A stretch of 64,000 bases of DNA. Source: Polaribacter sp. GTDB lineage: Bacteria > Bacteroidota > Bacteroidia > Flavobacteriales > Flavobacteriaceae. This document shows, piece after piece, positions 8,424-16,951 of the stretch. The stretch is from the NCBI GenBank assembly GCA_028343155.1, contig JAOLXX010000006.1, forward strand, positions 1-64,000. Direction: 5' to 3'. Under the pieces are notes generated by a model. The model saw only the letters and a program-made list of their open reading frames with translations, was not told the origin of the DNA and searched no databases. The position numbers and the translations under genes are program-made. The stretch's first letter is position 1. Each line of letters opens with the position of its first letter.

Positions 8424-9812
8424 TTACATATTCTTTATTTCAGAAACTAGGTCAGCCAAAACACTCTTAGCATCTCCAAATAACATCGATGTTTTAGCAT
8501 TGTAGAAGAGTTCATTTTCAATACCAGCATATCCTGCTTTCATACTTCTTTTATTTACTACCACATGTTTTGCGTTCTCTACATCTAAAATTGGCATTCC
8601 ATAAATAGGACTTGAAGGGTCATTATGTGCAGCAGGGTTTACAACATCATTTGCTCCAACCACCAATACAACATCCGCATTATTAAATTGAGGATTTATA
8701 TCTTCCATTTCAACCAACATACTATAATCTACATTCGATTCTGCTAACAATACATTCATATGTCCTGGCATACGGCCTGCAACAGGATGAATGGCATATT
8801 TTACATTTACTCCTTTAGCAACCAACAATTCTTCTAATTCATGCGCTACGTGTTGTGCCTGTGCCACTGCCAATCCATAACCTGGAACAATGATAACATT
8901 CGTTGCATAATTCATTATGATGGCAGTATCACTTGCTGTTGTGCTTTTTATAGACCCTAAGGCTTTATTAGTGCCTTCTGTTCCAGCACTTGCTGTAAAC
9001 GAGCCAAAAATTACAGAGAGTAATGTTCTGTTCATCGCCTTACACATTGCTACCGTTAAAATGATACCAGCAGAACCTACTAAAATACCTCCAACTAGCA
9101 TGACCATATTATCATATAGAATACCTGTTATTGCAGCAGCAATACCTGTTAACGAGTTCAATAATGAAATAACTACAGGCATATCTGCGCCTCCAATTGG
9201 CATTACAAATAAGACACCATAAACCAATCCTGCAAATAATAATGAATACAGCAATATTTGATTATCAATATTTTCAATAACAACAAATGCAGCCATCAAA
9301 ACAATTGCGATAATCACTAAATTATTAATAATATTATATTGTGGAATTTTTATGATACTTTTTACAGATCCATTTAATTTTCCCCAAGCCATTAAACTCC
9401 CTGAGAAAGTAATAGCTCCAATTACAATTGCTGACAAAATAGTAGCAACAATAGTCGCACTGGTTGTTTTAATATCAGAATTTCCAAATTCAACAATTCC
9501 AATTAAAGCCGCACTAGCGCCTCCAAACCCATTAAATAATGACACCAATTCTGGCATCTTTGTCATTTCAACTTTAATAGCAATGAACCAACCAATGATC
9601 GCACCTAACAAGATTGCGATTCCAATCAGTATATAAATGATCGTTGGTACTTGTAAATCGTGTATAAAAATGGTTCCTACAATGGCAAGACCCATTCCTC
9701 CAGCGGCAGTTAAATTTCCTGATTTTGCGCTATCTGGGTGCCCTAATTTTTTTAAGCCAACAATAAAAGTTACAGTTGCTATCAGATATATAATACTTAA
9801 TATACTACTCAT
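8424..9812 (-). CDS. pntB: NAD(P) transhydrogenase, beta subunit
   Basis: The 462-residue subunit has an N-terminal half with about nine hydrophobic helices (domain II) and a C-terminal NADP(H)-binding domain III, recognisable by VPGYGLAVAQAQHVAHEL, HPVAGRMPGHMNVLLAE and VVGANDVVNPAAHNDPSSPI. The enzyme couples proton entry across the inner membrane to hydride transfer from NADH to NADP, giving NADPH. The start overlaps the pntAb stop by one base. The convergent inverted repeat beyond its stop separates it from the crt genes. Confidence 0.97.
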   Translation of the reverse strand: MSSILSIIYLIATVTFIVGLKKLGHPDSAKSGNLTAAGGMGLAIVGTIFIHDLQVPTIIYILIGIAILLGAIIGWFIAIKVEMTKMPELVSLFNGFGGASAALIGIVEFGNSDIKTTSATIVATILSAIVIGAITFSGSLMAWGKLNGSVKSIIKIPQYNIINNLVIIAIVLMAAFVVIENIDNQILLYSLLFAGLVYGVLFVMPIGGADMPVVISLLNSLTGIAAAITGILYDNMVMLVGGILVGSAGIILTVAMCKAMNRTLLSVIFGSFTASAGTEGTNKALGSIKSTTASDTAIIMNYATNVIIVPGYGLAVAQAQHVAHELEELLVAKGVNVKYAIHPVAGRMPGHMNVLLAESNVDYSMLVEMEDINPQFNNADVVLVVGANDVVNPAAHNDPSSPIYGMPILDVENAKHVVVNKRSMKAGYAGIENELFYNAKTSMLFGDAKSVLADLVSEIKNM

Positions 9813-10120
9813 TATTTCTTCTTTTTAAACATTTCTAACATTCTGTTGGTAACAGCAAAACCACCGACAACATTTAATATACCTAAAACCACCGCAGTAA
9901 ACCCAAGGCCTAATGCTAAATAATCTGTTGGGTTTGAATGTAACATTACTAAAATTGCACCTACAATCACAACACCGCTTAGTGCATTTGCTCCAGACAT
10001 TAAAGGGGTGTGAAGTACTGCTGGTATACTTTTTATGACTTCAATTCCTACAAAAATCGCCAAAATGATAATGTATACGATTTGTAAATTATTACTAATA
10101 AATTCGATAAGTTCTTTCAT
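9812..10120 (-). CDS. pntAb: NAD(P) transhydrogenase, alpha subunit part 2 (membrane part)
   Basis: A 102-residue protein with about three membrane helices and the conserved HTPLMSGANALSGVVIVGA segment. It corresponds to the C-terminal membrane part of E. coli PntA, encoded separately here as in many three-subunit transhydrogenases. It lies 8 bp after pntAa and overlaps pntB by one base, so the three genes form one operon. Confidence 0.96.
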   Translation of the reverse strand: MKELIEFISNNLQIVYIIILAIFVGIEVIKSIPAVLHTPLMSGANALSGVVIVGAILVMLHSNPTDYLALGLGFTAVVLGILNVVGGFAVTNRMLEMFKKKK

Positions 10121-10128
10121 GATTTATT

Positions 10129-11229
10129 TTATTTTTTGCGTTGGATGCCGTCTTTAACGATAAGGGTTTTCTCTGTTATTTCTTCTTCTAAGTCCCACTT
10201 AAAGTTTAAGTCTTTAGTTAGGTGCATTATAAAATTATAAATATTTTTAGCATACAATTCACTTGCATTGGTAGAGACACTTTCCGGAGCAATTGTTGTT
10301 CCTATTACTTTTACTCCATTAAGAATAACGGTCTCATTTAATTTACTAACTTCACAATTACCTCCTTGAGCAGCGGCTAAATCAATAATTATAGCACCAT
10401 TTTTCATCTGCATTACTTGCGATTCTGTGATTAATGTTGGTGCTTTTCTTCCTGGAATATTCGCAGTAGTTATCACTAAGTCTGACTGAAATAACGATTT
10501 ATTTACAGCTTCTTTTTGTCTTTCAACATACGATTCAGAAGCCTCTTTTGCATAGCCCCCTTCCGTCTCTTCATTGCTATTTTCAACTGAAATGAATTTT
10601 GCACCTAAAGATTCTGCTTGCTCTTTTGTTTCAGATCTAATGTCTGTTGCTTCCACTACAGCTCCTAACCTTTTTGCGGTGGCGATTGCCTGTAAACCTG
10701 CAACACCAACACCATAAATTAAAACTTTCGATGGGGTAATAGTTCCAGCTGCAGTCATCATTAAAGGGAATATTTTAGTCATTTCGTTGGCTCCCAATAT
10801 TACAGCCTTATAGCCTGCTAAATTATTTTGAGAACTTAAAATATCCATATCCTGTGCTCTAGAAATACGAGGCATGGCATCCATAGAAAAAGCAGATGCT
10901 CCTTTTTCTGAAATGGCTTTTATTATTGCTGGATTAGATTGATGATATAGTTCACTTATTAAAACATGATTTTTTTGGATCAATTCTATATCTTTCGTAT
11001 CGAACGGGTTTATTTTAATAAGTACTTGTGCAACATCAAAAATATTCTCTCTTGAAGTTATTTTCGCACCAGATGCTTCATAATCTGAATCTTTATATAA
11101 AGAAGTAGCACCCGCATTTTTTTCTATATAAACCTCAAAACCGTTTGTCACTAATTTCTTGGTTATAAAAGGAGAAAGTGAGACTCTTTTCTCACCTTTT
11201 TGTAGTTCTTTTAATATTCCTATCTTCAT
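10129..11229 (-). CDS. pntAa: NAD(P) transhydrogenase, alpha subunit part 1 (NAD-binding)
   Basis: A 366-residue soluble subunit related to alanine dehydrogenase. It has the KEL..GEKRVSLSP N-terminal segment, the nucleotide-binding loop GVGVAGLQAIATAKRLGAVVEATDIR, and the mobile-loop region around GGYAKEASESY. It binds NAD(H) as domain I of the proton-translocating transhydrogenase. It is the first gene of the pntAa-pntAb-pntB operon, with a promoter-like element 31 bp upstream. Confidence 0.96.
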   Translation of the reverse strand: MKIGILKELQKGEKRVSLSPFITKKLVTNGFEVYIEKNAGATSLYKDSDYEASGAKITSRENIFDVAQVLIKINPFDTKDIELIQKNHVLISELYHQSNPAIIKAISEKGASAFSMDAMPRISRAQDMDILSSQNNLAGYKAVILGANEMTKIFPLMMTAAGTITPSKVLIYGVGVAGLQAIATAKRLGAVVEATDIRSETKEQAESLGAKFISVENSNEETEGGYAKEASESYVERQKEAVNKSLFQSDLVITTANIPGRKAPTLITESQVMQMKNGAIIIDLAAAQGGNCEVSKLNETVILNGVKVIGTTIAPESVSTNASELYAKNIYNFIMHLTKDLNFKWDLEEEITEKTLIVKDGIQRKK

Positions 11230-11481
11230 GTTCTTATACTTAGTTGATTTTTAAAGTAACAAAAATAATACAACTTTAGTGATAACGAAAATTATTTGAC
11301 TAAACATCTGTTTTACATTTTTTGGAAACACACACAATACTACTGAATTCATCTCAATAAAAACAAGACAATCCGTACGTTTTCATTTTATTTTTGTCAA
11401 TATTAATTTACCGCTATACCTTATTTTATGCTCCTTTTATGAGAGTATCAAAGCGATATATACTTTTATATATTTAAGGGT
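11230..11481. other. Intergenic region between argH and pntAa
   Basis: 252 AT-rich bases. A TATTTTTG element on the minus strand (11260-11267) is a candidate -7 element for pntAa. I see no convincing terminator hairpin for argH and no small gene. Confidence 0.5.
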
Positions 11482-12756
11482 TTATTTGGGAAATTTTTCA
11501 CTGATTTTATCCAAAGATAAATTATGAATACTACCTATGTGGGTATGTTGTTTTCCTAAATCTGGTTTGTAAGTTCCTGCTTGAACTTCTCCACCAATTT
11601 GCTGATATGCTTCTCTAAAAGGCATGCCTTCAATCACTAGATTATTAATGCTATCGACCGTAAATAAATATTGATATTTCTCATCATTTAAATCAATATC
11701 TTTAACAATTACCTGTTGAATTGAATAATTTAAGATGTCTAAAATGTCTTTAACATCTTCAAAAGCATTGATGATATTTTCTTTTAATAATTGAAAATCT
11801 CTATGATATCCTGTAGGTAAATTATTAGTGATTAGTAACATTTCTGTTTGTAATGCTTGAATTTTATTACATTTTCCACGAATTAATTCGAAAACATCTG
11901 GATTTTTCTTGTGAGGCATAATGCTACTCCCGGTTGTTAAATCATCAGGAAAGGTTATAAAACCAAAATTTTGACTCATATATAAACAAACATCCATTGC
12001 AAAACGAGACATTGTATTGCATAAACCACCCAAAGCTGCTGCAATTGAACGCTCGCTTTTTCCTCTACTTAATTGTGCAGCAACTACATTGTATTTTAGA
12101 GTTGCAAAATTCAATTCTTTTGTAGTTAATTCTCTATCAATAGGGAAGGAGCTTCCATATCCTGCTGCAGATCCTAAAGGATTTTGGTCAACAATTTTGG
12201 CCACAGCATTTAATACATATACATCATCTATTAAGAGTTCTGCATAGGCAGAAAACCACAATCCAAATGACGAGGGCATGGCAACTTGTAAATGGGTGTA
12301 TCCTGGTAATAAACTCTCCTTATGCGTTTCAGCAAGACTCAAAAGTGTATCAAAAAGTATTTTTGTCTTGTCATTGATCACTGCTAAGTTTTCTTTATAA
12401 TATAATTGTAAAGCAACTAAAACTTGATCATTTCTAGAACGAGCTGTATGGATTTTCTTTCCTACTTCCCCTAATTTATTAGTTAATTCCCATTCAATTT
12501 TAGAGTGAACATCTTCAAAAGAATCTTCTATCACAAAGGACCCATTTTCAATATCATTGGCTAATTCTTGTAAGCCTCTTTTTAAGTCTTTCAATTCGAC
12601 AGTAGTGATAATTCCAATGGACTCAAGCATAACAGCATGTGCTAAAGAAGCTTGTATATCATGTTTTGCAATATGCATGTCAATTTCTCTATCATTACCA
12701 ACGGTAAAATTTTCTATTTGTGTGTCTATTGAAAATCCTTTATCCCAAAGTTTCAT
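11482..12756 (-). CDS. argH: Argininosuccinate lyase
   Basis: This fumarase/aspartase-superfamily enzyme of 424 residues splits argininosuccinate into arginine and fumarate, the last step of arginine synthesis. The superfamily signature GSSIMPHKKNPD is present, as are HTARSRNDQV and the GYTHLQVAMPSSFGLW segment. It is the last gene of the long minus-strand arginine/proline locus, 64 bp after argE. It is slightly shorter than the roughly 460 residues of E. coli ArgH, which is common in Bacteroidota. Confidence 0.96.
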   Translation of the reverse strand: MKLWDKGFSIDTQIENFTVGNDREIDMHIAKHDIQASLAHAVMLESIGIITTVELKDLKRGLQELANDIENGSFVIEDSFEDVHSKIEWELTNKLGEVGKKIHTARSRNDQVLVALQLYYKENLAVINDKTKILFDTLLSLAETHKESLLPGYTHLQVAMPSSFGLWFSAYAELLIDDVYVLNAVAKIVDQNPLGSAAGYGSSFPIDRELTTKELNFATLKYNVVAAQLSRGKSERSIAAALGGLCNTMSRFAMDVCLYMSQNFGFITFPDDLTTGSSIMPHKKNPDVFELIRGKCNKIQALQTEMLLITNNLPTGYHRDFQLLKENIINAFEDVKDILDILNYSIQQVIVKDIDLNDEKYQYLFTVDSINNLVIEGMPFREAYQQIGGEVQAGTYKPDLGKQHTHIGSIHNLSLDKISEKFPK

Positions 12757-12820
12757 ATTTTTTTATTTAGTTTTATTTGCAGTTTTTGGTTTAATTTTAG
12801 ATGCTAAAAATCAATAACAA

Positions 12821-13891
12821 TTAATCAATTATTACTCGATTTAATAATTCAATGTATATTTGAATTCCCTCTTCAATCTCATGGATGTAAATGAATTCAT
12901 TTGCAGAATGTGAGCGAATACTATCTCCAGGGCCTAATTTTAAAGACTCACAAGTTAAAACCGCTTGATCTGATAATGTTGGAGAACCATAGGTTTCTCT
13001 CCCCATTGCAATCCCTGCTTTAACCAAATCGTGATCGGTAGCAATTGCTGAAGAGTTTAATCGTAAACTCCTTGGAGTAATTTTTGTACAAGGAGAATGT
13101 TCCTCTAAAATAGCAGCAATTTCTTGATTAGTATACGCATCATTTACACGTACATCAATTACTAAATCTACATGACCAGGAACAACATTGTGCTGAGTAC
13201 CTGCAGCAATTTGTGTTACCGTCATTTTTACATCTCCCAGAGCTACTGAAGTTTTTTTAAATTTAAAATCTTGAAACCATTGTAAAACTTTAATGGTATT
13301 GTAAATAGAATTATTATTATTTACATGTGCAGCATGACTTGGAGTTCCTGCGACAGCAGCCTCGAAAACAACCAATCCTTTTTCTGCAATGGCTAAATTC
13401 ATTAAAGTAGGTTCGCCAACAATTGCTACATTGATGTGCGGAATTACTGAAAGCATACTATTTAAACCATTTGGTCCACTATTTTCTTCTTCTGCAGAAG
13501 CGACAATAACGATATTGTATTTGAGATTTTCTTGTGCATAAAAATGGGTGAAAGTTGCCATTAGAGAGACCAAACATCCTCCAGCATCATTACTTCCTAA
13601 GCCATATAATTTTCCGTCTTCTATTGTAGCTTCTAGAGGATTTCTTGTATAAGCTGAATTTGGTTTAACGGTATCATGATGAGAGTTTAGCAATAATGTA
13701 GGTTTGCTTTCATCAAAATATTTGTTTGTTGCCCAAATATTATTGTTTGTTCTTTTAAACGGAATTTTATTTTCAAGAAACCACCCCTCAATAAGTTTTG
13801 CTGTGTTTTCTTCTTCTGTTGAAAACGATTGCGTTTCAATTAAATTTTTCAAAAGTGAAATTGCTTTTTTTGTTAATTTTTCTAACGTCAT
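12821..13891 (-). CDS. argE: M20-family deacylase, probable N-acyl-citrulline/ornithine deacylase
   Basis: A 356-residue M20 zinc aminoacylase with metal-ligand motifs NSHHDTV (His and Asp), GSNDAGG (bridging Asp) and AEEENSG (catalytic Glu-Glu), and a dimerisation insert near HAAHVNNNNS. It removes the acyl group in the linear arginine pathway. Because the neighbouring carbamoyltransferase is of the N-acyl-ornithine type, the natural substrate is probably N-acyl-citrulline (N-succinyl if the argF' prediction holds) rather than N-acetylornithine. It is 1 bp from argB, so the two are coupled. Confidence 0.88.
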   Translation of the reverse strand: MTLEKLTKKAISLLKNLIETQSFSTEEENTAKLIEGWFLENKIPFKRTNNNIWATNKYFDESKPTLLLNSHHDTVKPNSAYTRNPLEATIEDGKLYGLGSNDAGGCLVSLMATFTHFYAQENLKYNIVIVASAEEENSGPNGLNSMLSVIPHINVAIVGEPTLMNLAIAEKGLVVFEAAVAGTPSHAAHVNNNNSIYNTIKVLQWFQDFKFKKTSVALGDVKMTVTQIAAGTQHNVVPGHVDLVIDVRVNDAYTNQEIAAILEEHSPCTKITPRSLRLNSSAIATDHDLVKAGIAMGRETYGSPTLSDQAVLTCESLKLGPGDSIRSHSANEFIYIHEIEEGIQIYIELLNRVIID

Positions 13892-13892
13892 A

Positions 13893-14669
13893 TTATAAGG
13901 TTATCGTCGTAAAATTATCGTTTTCTTTTGTCAATATAGAAGTATTTCCCATGATCACTTTAGATACACCATTAGAAAGTGCATCAAAACAATTTTCTAA
14001 TTTGGGCAACATTCCGTCTGCAATAATTCCATCAGCTAACAATTCTTGATAGGTGTTCGCATTGATTTTTTTTACAACGGATTTTTTGTCATTAATATCT
14101 TTTAAAACACCATTCAATTCAAAACAATAGTAAATTGATGTTTCATAGTGTTGACTCATTCCAATGGCAACTTGACTAGCAATTGTATCCGCATTTGTGT
14201 TTAATAATTGTCCTTTTCCATCATGTGTAATTGCACAAAAAACAGGTGTAAAATCAGCTTTTATAAGTCTATTTATAGAATTTGAAGCCACTTTTTTTAT
14301 ATCCCCAACAAAACCAAAATCAACTTCTTTTACAGCTCTTTTCTCAGATTGAATACTATTGCTATCTGCACCGGTTAAACCAATTGCATTTGTGTTTAAT
14401 GCCTGTAATTTTGCCACAATATTTTTGTTGACCAATCCACCATAAACCATCGTAATAACTTCCAATGTTTCAGCATCTGTAATGCGTCTGCCAGCGACCA
14501 ATTTAGATTTAATTCCTAATTTTGAAGCCACATGAGTTGCACGTTTTCCACCTCCATGCACTAATATTTTTTTTCCTTCTAAATTAGAAAATAATGTAAG
14601 AAAAGCAGCTAATGAAGTTGCATCTTCAATAATATTTCCTCCAATTTTTATGATTGATAGTTTTTCCAT
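13893..14669 (-). CDS. argB: Acetylglutamate (N-acylglutamate) kinase
   Basis: An amino-acid-kinase-fold protein of 258 residues with KIGGNIIED at the N-terminus, the VHGGGKRAT loop, GLTGADSNSI, and NTNADTIASQVAIGM in the nucleotide site. It phosphorylates N-acylglutamate. No N-terminal extension typical of arginine-sensitive ArgB is present, so strong feedback inhibition by arginine at this step is less likely, by inference. It lies between argF' and argE in the locus. Confidence 0.95.
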   Translation of the reverse strand: MEKLSIIKIGGNIIEDATSLAAFLTLFSNLEGKKILVHGGGKRATHVASKLGIKSKLVAGRRITDAETLEVITMVYGGLVNKNIVAKLQALNTNAIGLTGADSNSIQSEKRAVKEVDFGFVGDIKKVASNSINRLIKADFTPVFCAITHDGKGQLLNTNADTIASQVAIGMSQHYETSIYYCFELNGVLKDINDKKSVVKKINANTYQELLADGIIADGMLPKLENCFDALSNGVSKVIMGNTSILTKENDNFTTITL

Positions 14670-14743
14670 TATTAGCTAAAATTGTTCCTATTTTTTATCA
14701 CAGACCTCACAAGTTTTCAAAACCTGAGAGTTCATGTATACAT

Positions 14744-15682
14744 TTATAACTTTTCTAATATCTTTTTTAATACCAATTGAGCAGCATAGGTTCTGTTATT
14801 TGCTTGTTCAATAACCAAAGAACGATCGCTATCCAAAACGGCATCTTCAACAACTACATTTCTTCTAACAGGCAAACAATGCATGAATTTTGCATTCCCC
14901 AATTTTTCTTTCGTTATCATCCAATTGGAATCGGTATTTCGTATTTTCCCATAGTCATCATAAGAACTCCAGTTTTTGGTATACACAAAATCTGCATCCT
15001 TAAAAGCTTCCTCTTGATCATTATAAATAGGCGTGCCTTTCGTGATTTCTGGATTCAAGTTATATCCTTCAGGGTTTGCTATCACTAATTCTACTTCCAT
15101 TTTTTGCATTGCTTGTGTAAAACTATTGGCAACTGCGTGTGGGAGTGCCTTAACGTGTGGCGCCCAACTCAAAACTACTTTTGGTTTCTTTTTTGTGCTA
15201 TTTTCAGAAATGGTTATTGCATCTGTCAAACCTTGTAATGGATGACCTGTGGCACTTTCCATACTCACAATTGGTACAGAAGCAAATTTCACAAACGACT
15301 TTAAAACATATTCAGATTCGTCCTTTTCTTTGTCTGTTAATGAAGGAAAAGCTCTTACGGCAATTACGTCACAATATTGAGAGACGACAGCAGCAGCTTC
15401 CTTAATGTGTTCTGCAGTATTTCCATTCATGATTTTCCCATCTCCAAATTCAATTCCCCAAGCATCCCCAGAAACATTCATTACAATCGGATCCATTCCT
15501 AAGTTTAAAGCTGCTTTTTGAGTACTTAAACGGGTGCGTAAACTCGAATTAAAAAACAACAATCCCAAGGTTTTGTTTTTCCCTAACTGAATGTTTTTTA
15601 ATGGAGTCTCCTTTATTTCTTTGGCTTCTTCAATCCAAGAAATAAGGTTGTCTATGTCGTTTATGGAGGTGTAATTTTTCAT
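14744..15682 (-). CDS. argF': N-acylornithine carbamoyltransferase, probably N-succinylornithine-specific
   Basis: A 312-residue transcarbamylase. The carbamoyl-phosphate loop reads FFNSSLRTR (in place of the STRT of ordinary ornithine transcarbamylases), as in the Bacteroides fragilis enzyme, and HCLPVRRN is present near the C-terminus. In published work on the acetyl- and succinyl-ornithine enzymes, Glu at the position equivalent to B. fragilis residue 90 gives acetyl specificity, while Pro, Ala, Ser or Val gives succinyl specificity. Here that residue, in NGNTAEHI, is Ala90. The prediction is therefore N-succinyl-L-ornithine. It overlaps the upstream GNAT gene by 4 bp. Confidence 0.93.
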   Translation of the reverse strand: MKNYTSINDIDNLISWIEEAKEIKETPLKNIQLGKNKTLGLLFFNSSLRTRLSTQKAALNLGMDPIVMNVSGDAWGIEFGDGKIMNGNTAEHIKEAAAVVSQYCDVIAVRAFPSLTDKEKDESEYVLKSFVKFASVPIVSMESATGHPLQGLTDAITISENSTKKKPKVVLSWAPHVKALPHAVANSFTQAMQKMEVELVIANPEGYNLNPEITKGTPIYNDQEEAFKDADFVYTKNWSSYDDYGKIRNTDSNWMITKEKLGNAKFMHCLPVRRNVVVEDAVLDSDRSLVIEQANNRTYAAQLVLKKILEKL

Positions 15683-16128
15683 ACTTTTTCTATTTTTAAT
15701 TCCATCTGTTGATGGATGATCCCTGTTTTATTTGATGGATATTTATTTCCACAAACTTCAAAATTAAATCTTTCATAAAAGTTAATTGCTGTTTCTCTGG
15801 TACTTAGCTTTATTTTAGAGACGCCTTTTTCTTTACTATATTTTAATAATTCATTTAATATTTGAGCACCAATACCTTGTTTTTGATATGTTGGCTTAAT
15901 TGCCATTTGAGAGATCACACTCATTATTTCGTTAATGTTTAAAGGCCCTGTACCAATAACTTTTTTATAATCTAAACACACTAAATGTATCCCGTTAGAT
16001 TCTAAGTCATCATTAATTAAATCTAAGCTGTTCTCCATGTTTTTAAAAAACAACTCTTCTCTAATTGCTACTGCCTCTTTATAAAAGTGACTTTTGGTAG
16101 TAATATATTTTAAATCAAAACGAGTCAC
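15679..16128 (-). CDS. GNAT-family N-acetyltransferase inside the arginine/proline locus
   Basis: A 149-residue single-domain GNAT protein. The acyl-CoA-binding motif A is clear (QMAIKPTYQKQGIGAQILNE), followed by KIKLSTRETAINFYERFNFEVCG, the usual beta-strand 5 to helix 4 region. It overlaps argF' by 4 bp and lies 1 bp from proB, so it is certainly made from the same transcript. Its substrate is unknown. It could be a second candidate for acylglutamate synthesis, but the larger GNAT gene at the head of the locus is the better one. Confidence 0.85.
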   Translation of the reverse strand: MTRFDLKYITTKSHFYKEAVAIREELFFKNMENSLDLINDDLESNGIHLVCLDYKKVIGTGPLNINEIMSVISQMAIKPTYQKQGIGAQILNELLKYSKEKGVSKIKLSTRETAINFYERFNFEVCGNKYPSNKTGIIHQQMELKIEKV

Positions 16129-16129
16129 A

Positions 16130-16894
16130 CTACTTTATTTTAGTAAATGGCACCTTTTGTTTAAAGGCATTAATTATAAAATTATCTTCTAATCCGTTTA
16201 CAATCCATGTTTCTATGTTTGCATTTTTACTCAATTCTGCTGCTTCAATTTTAGAGGCCATACCACCACTTCCATGAGAAGATTTAGTGTGGACTACTTC
16301 CTTTTTTAAAACCTCAAAATCGGTAATTTCTTTGATTGTTTTAGGCGCATTCTTTTCTATGGATTCTTTGGTGTAGATTCCATTCGTATTGGTTGCTATT
16401 ATGAGCAAATCAACATCTAATAATGTCGCTGTTAAAGCCGCTAATTTATCATTATCACCAAACTTGATTTCATCAGTTGCTACGGTATCATTTTCATTGA
16501 TAATAGGAATGTAATTATTGTTGACCAAAACGTTTATGGTATTTACAATATTGGTTTTACTTTCTTGCTTTTCAAAATCAGAATAGGAGAGAAGACATTG
16601 AGAAGTTAACAATCCTTTTTCTCTAAAAATTTCTTGATAAATTCTGATTAGATGTGGCTGACCAATTGATGCAAGTGCTTGTTTTACAAAAACTGCTGAT
16701 TGTTTACTTTCTAGTTTTACAAGTTGTTTTGCAACTGCAATAGCACCTGAACTTACAATAACAAAGTCGCAAGAATCTTTTAATTTTGCAATTTGATTTG
16801 CAATATCTTCAATTTTTTCTCTTGAAATACTATCGGTCTCTTTGGTCAGTGTATTTGAACCAATTTTTAGTAAAATGCGTTGCTTTTTTTGCAT
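16130..16894 (-). CDS. proB: Glutamate 5-kinase, short form without PUA domain
   Basis: This amino-acid-kinase-fold protein phosphorylates glutamate at the gamma carboxyl, the first step of proline synthesis. The motifs KIGSNTLT, VSSGAIAVAKQ, NENDTVA and FGDNDKLAALTA are clear. At 254 residues it has only the kinase domain; the C-terminal PUA domain of E. coli ProB (367 residues) is missing. It is followed by a GNAT gene and preceded by proA, 57 bp away. Confidence 0.95.
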   Translation of the reverse strand: MQKKQRILLKIGSNTLTKETDSISREKIEDIANQIAKLKDSCDFVIVSSGAIAVAKQLVKLESKQSAVFVKQALASIGQPHLIRIYQEIFREKGLLTSQCLLSYSDFEKQESKTNIVNTINVLVNNNYIPIINENDTVATDEIKFGDNDKLAALTATLLDVDLLIIATNTNGIYTKESIEKNAPKTIKEITDFEVLKKEVVHTKSSHGSGGMASKIEAAELSKNANIETWIVNGLEDNFIINAFKQKVPFTKIK

Positions 16895-16951
16895 CTAATT
16901 TAATTACGAATTAACAATTATGAATTTCTTCAATATAAACTTTTAAAAAAT

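Noticed and set aside
8917..9828. Plus-strand open frames over pntB
   Set aside because: They are antisense to a well-conserved gene, have low-complexity Ile/Ala/Pro-rich translations, and have no start-site support.
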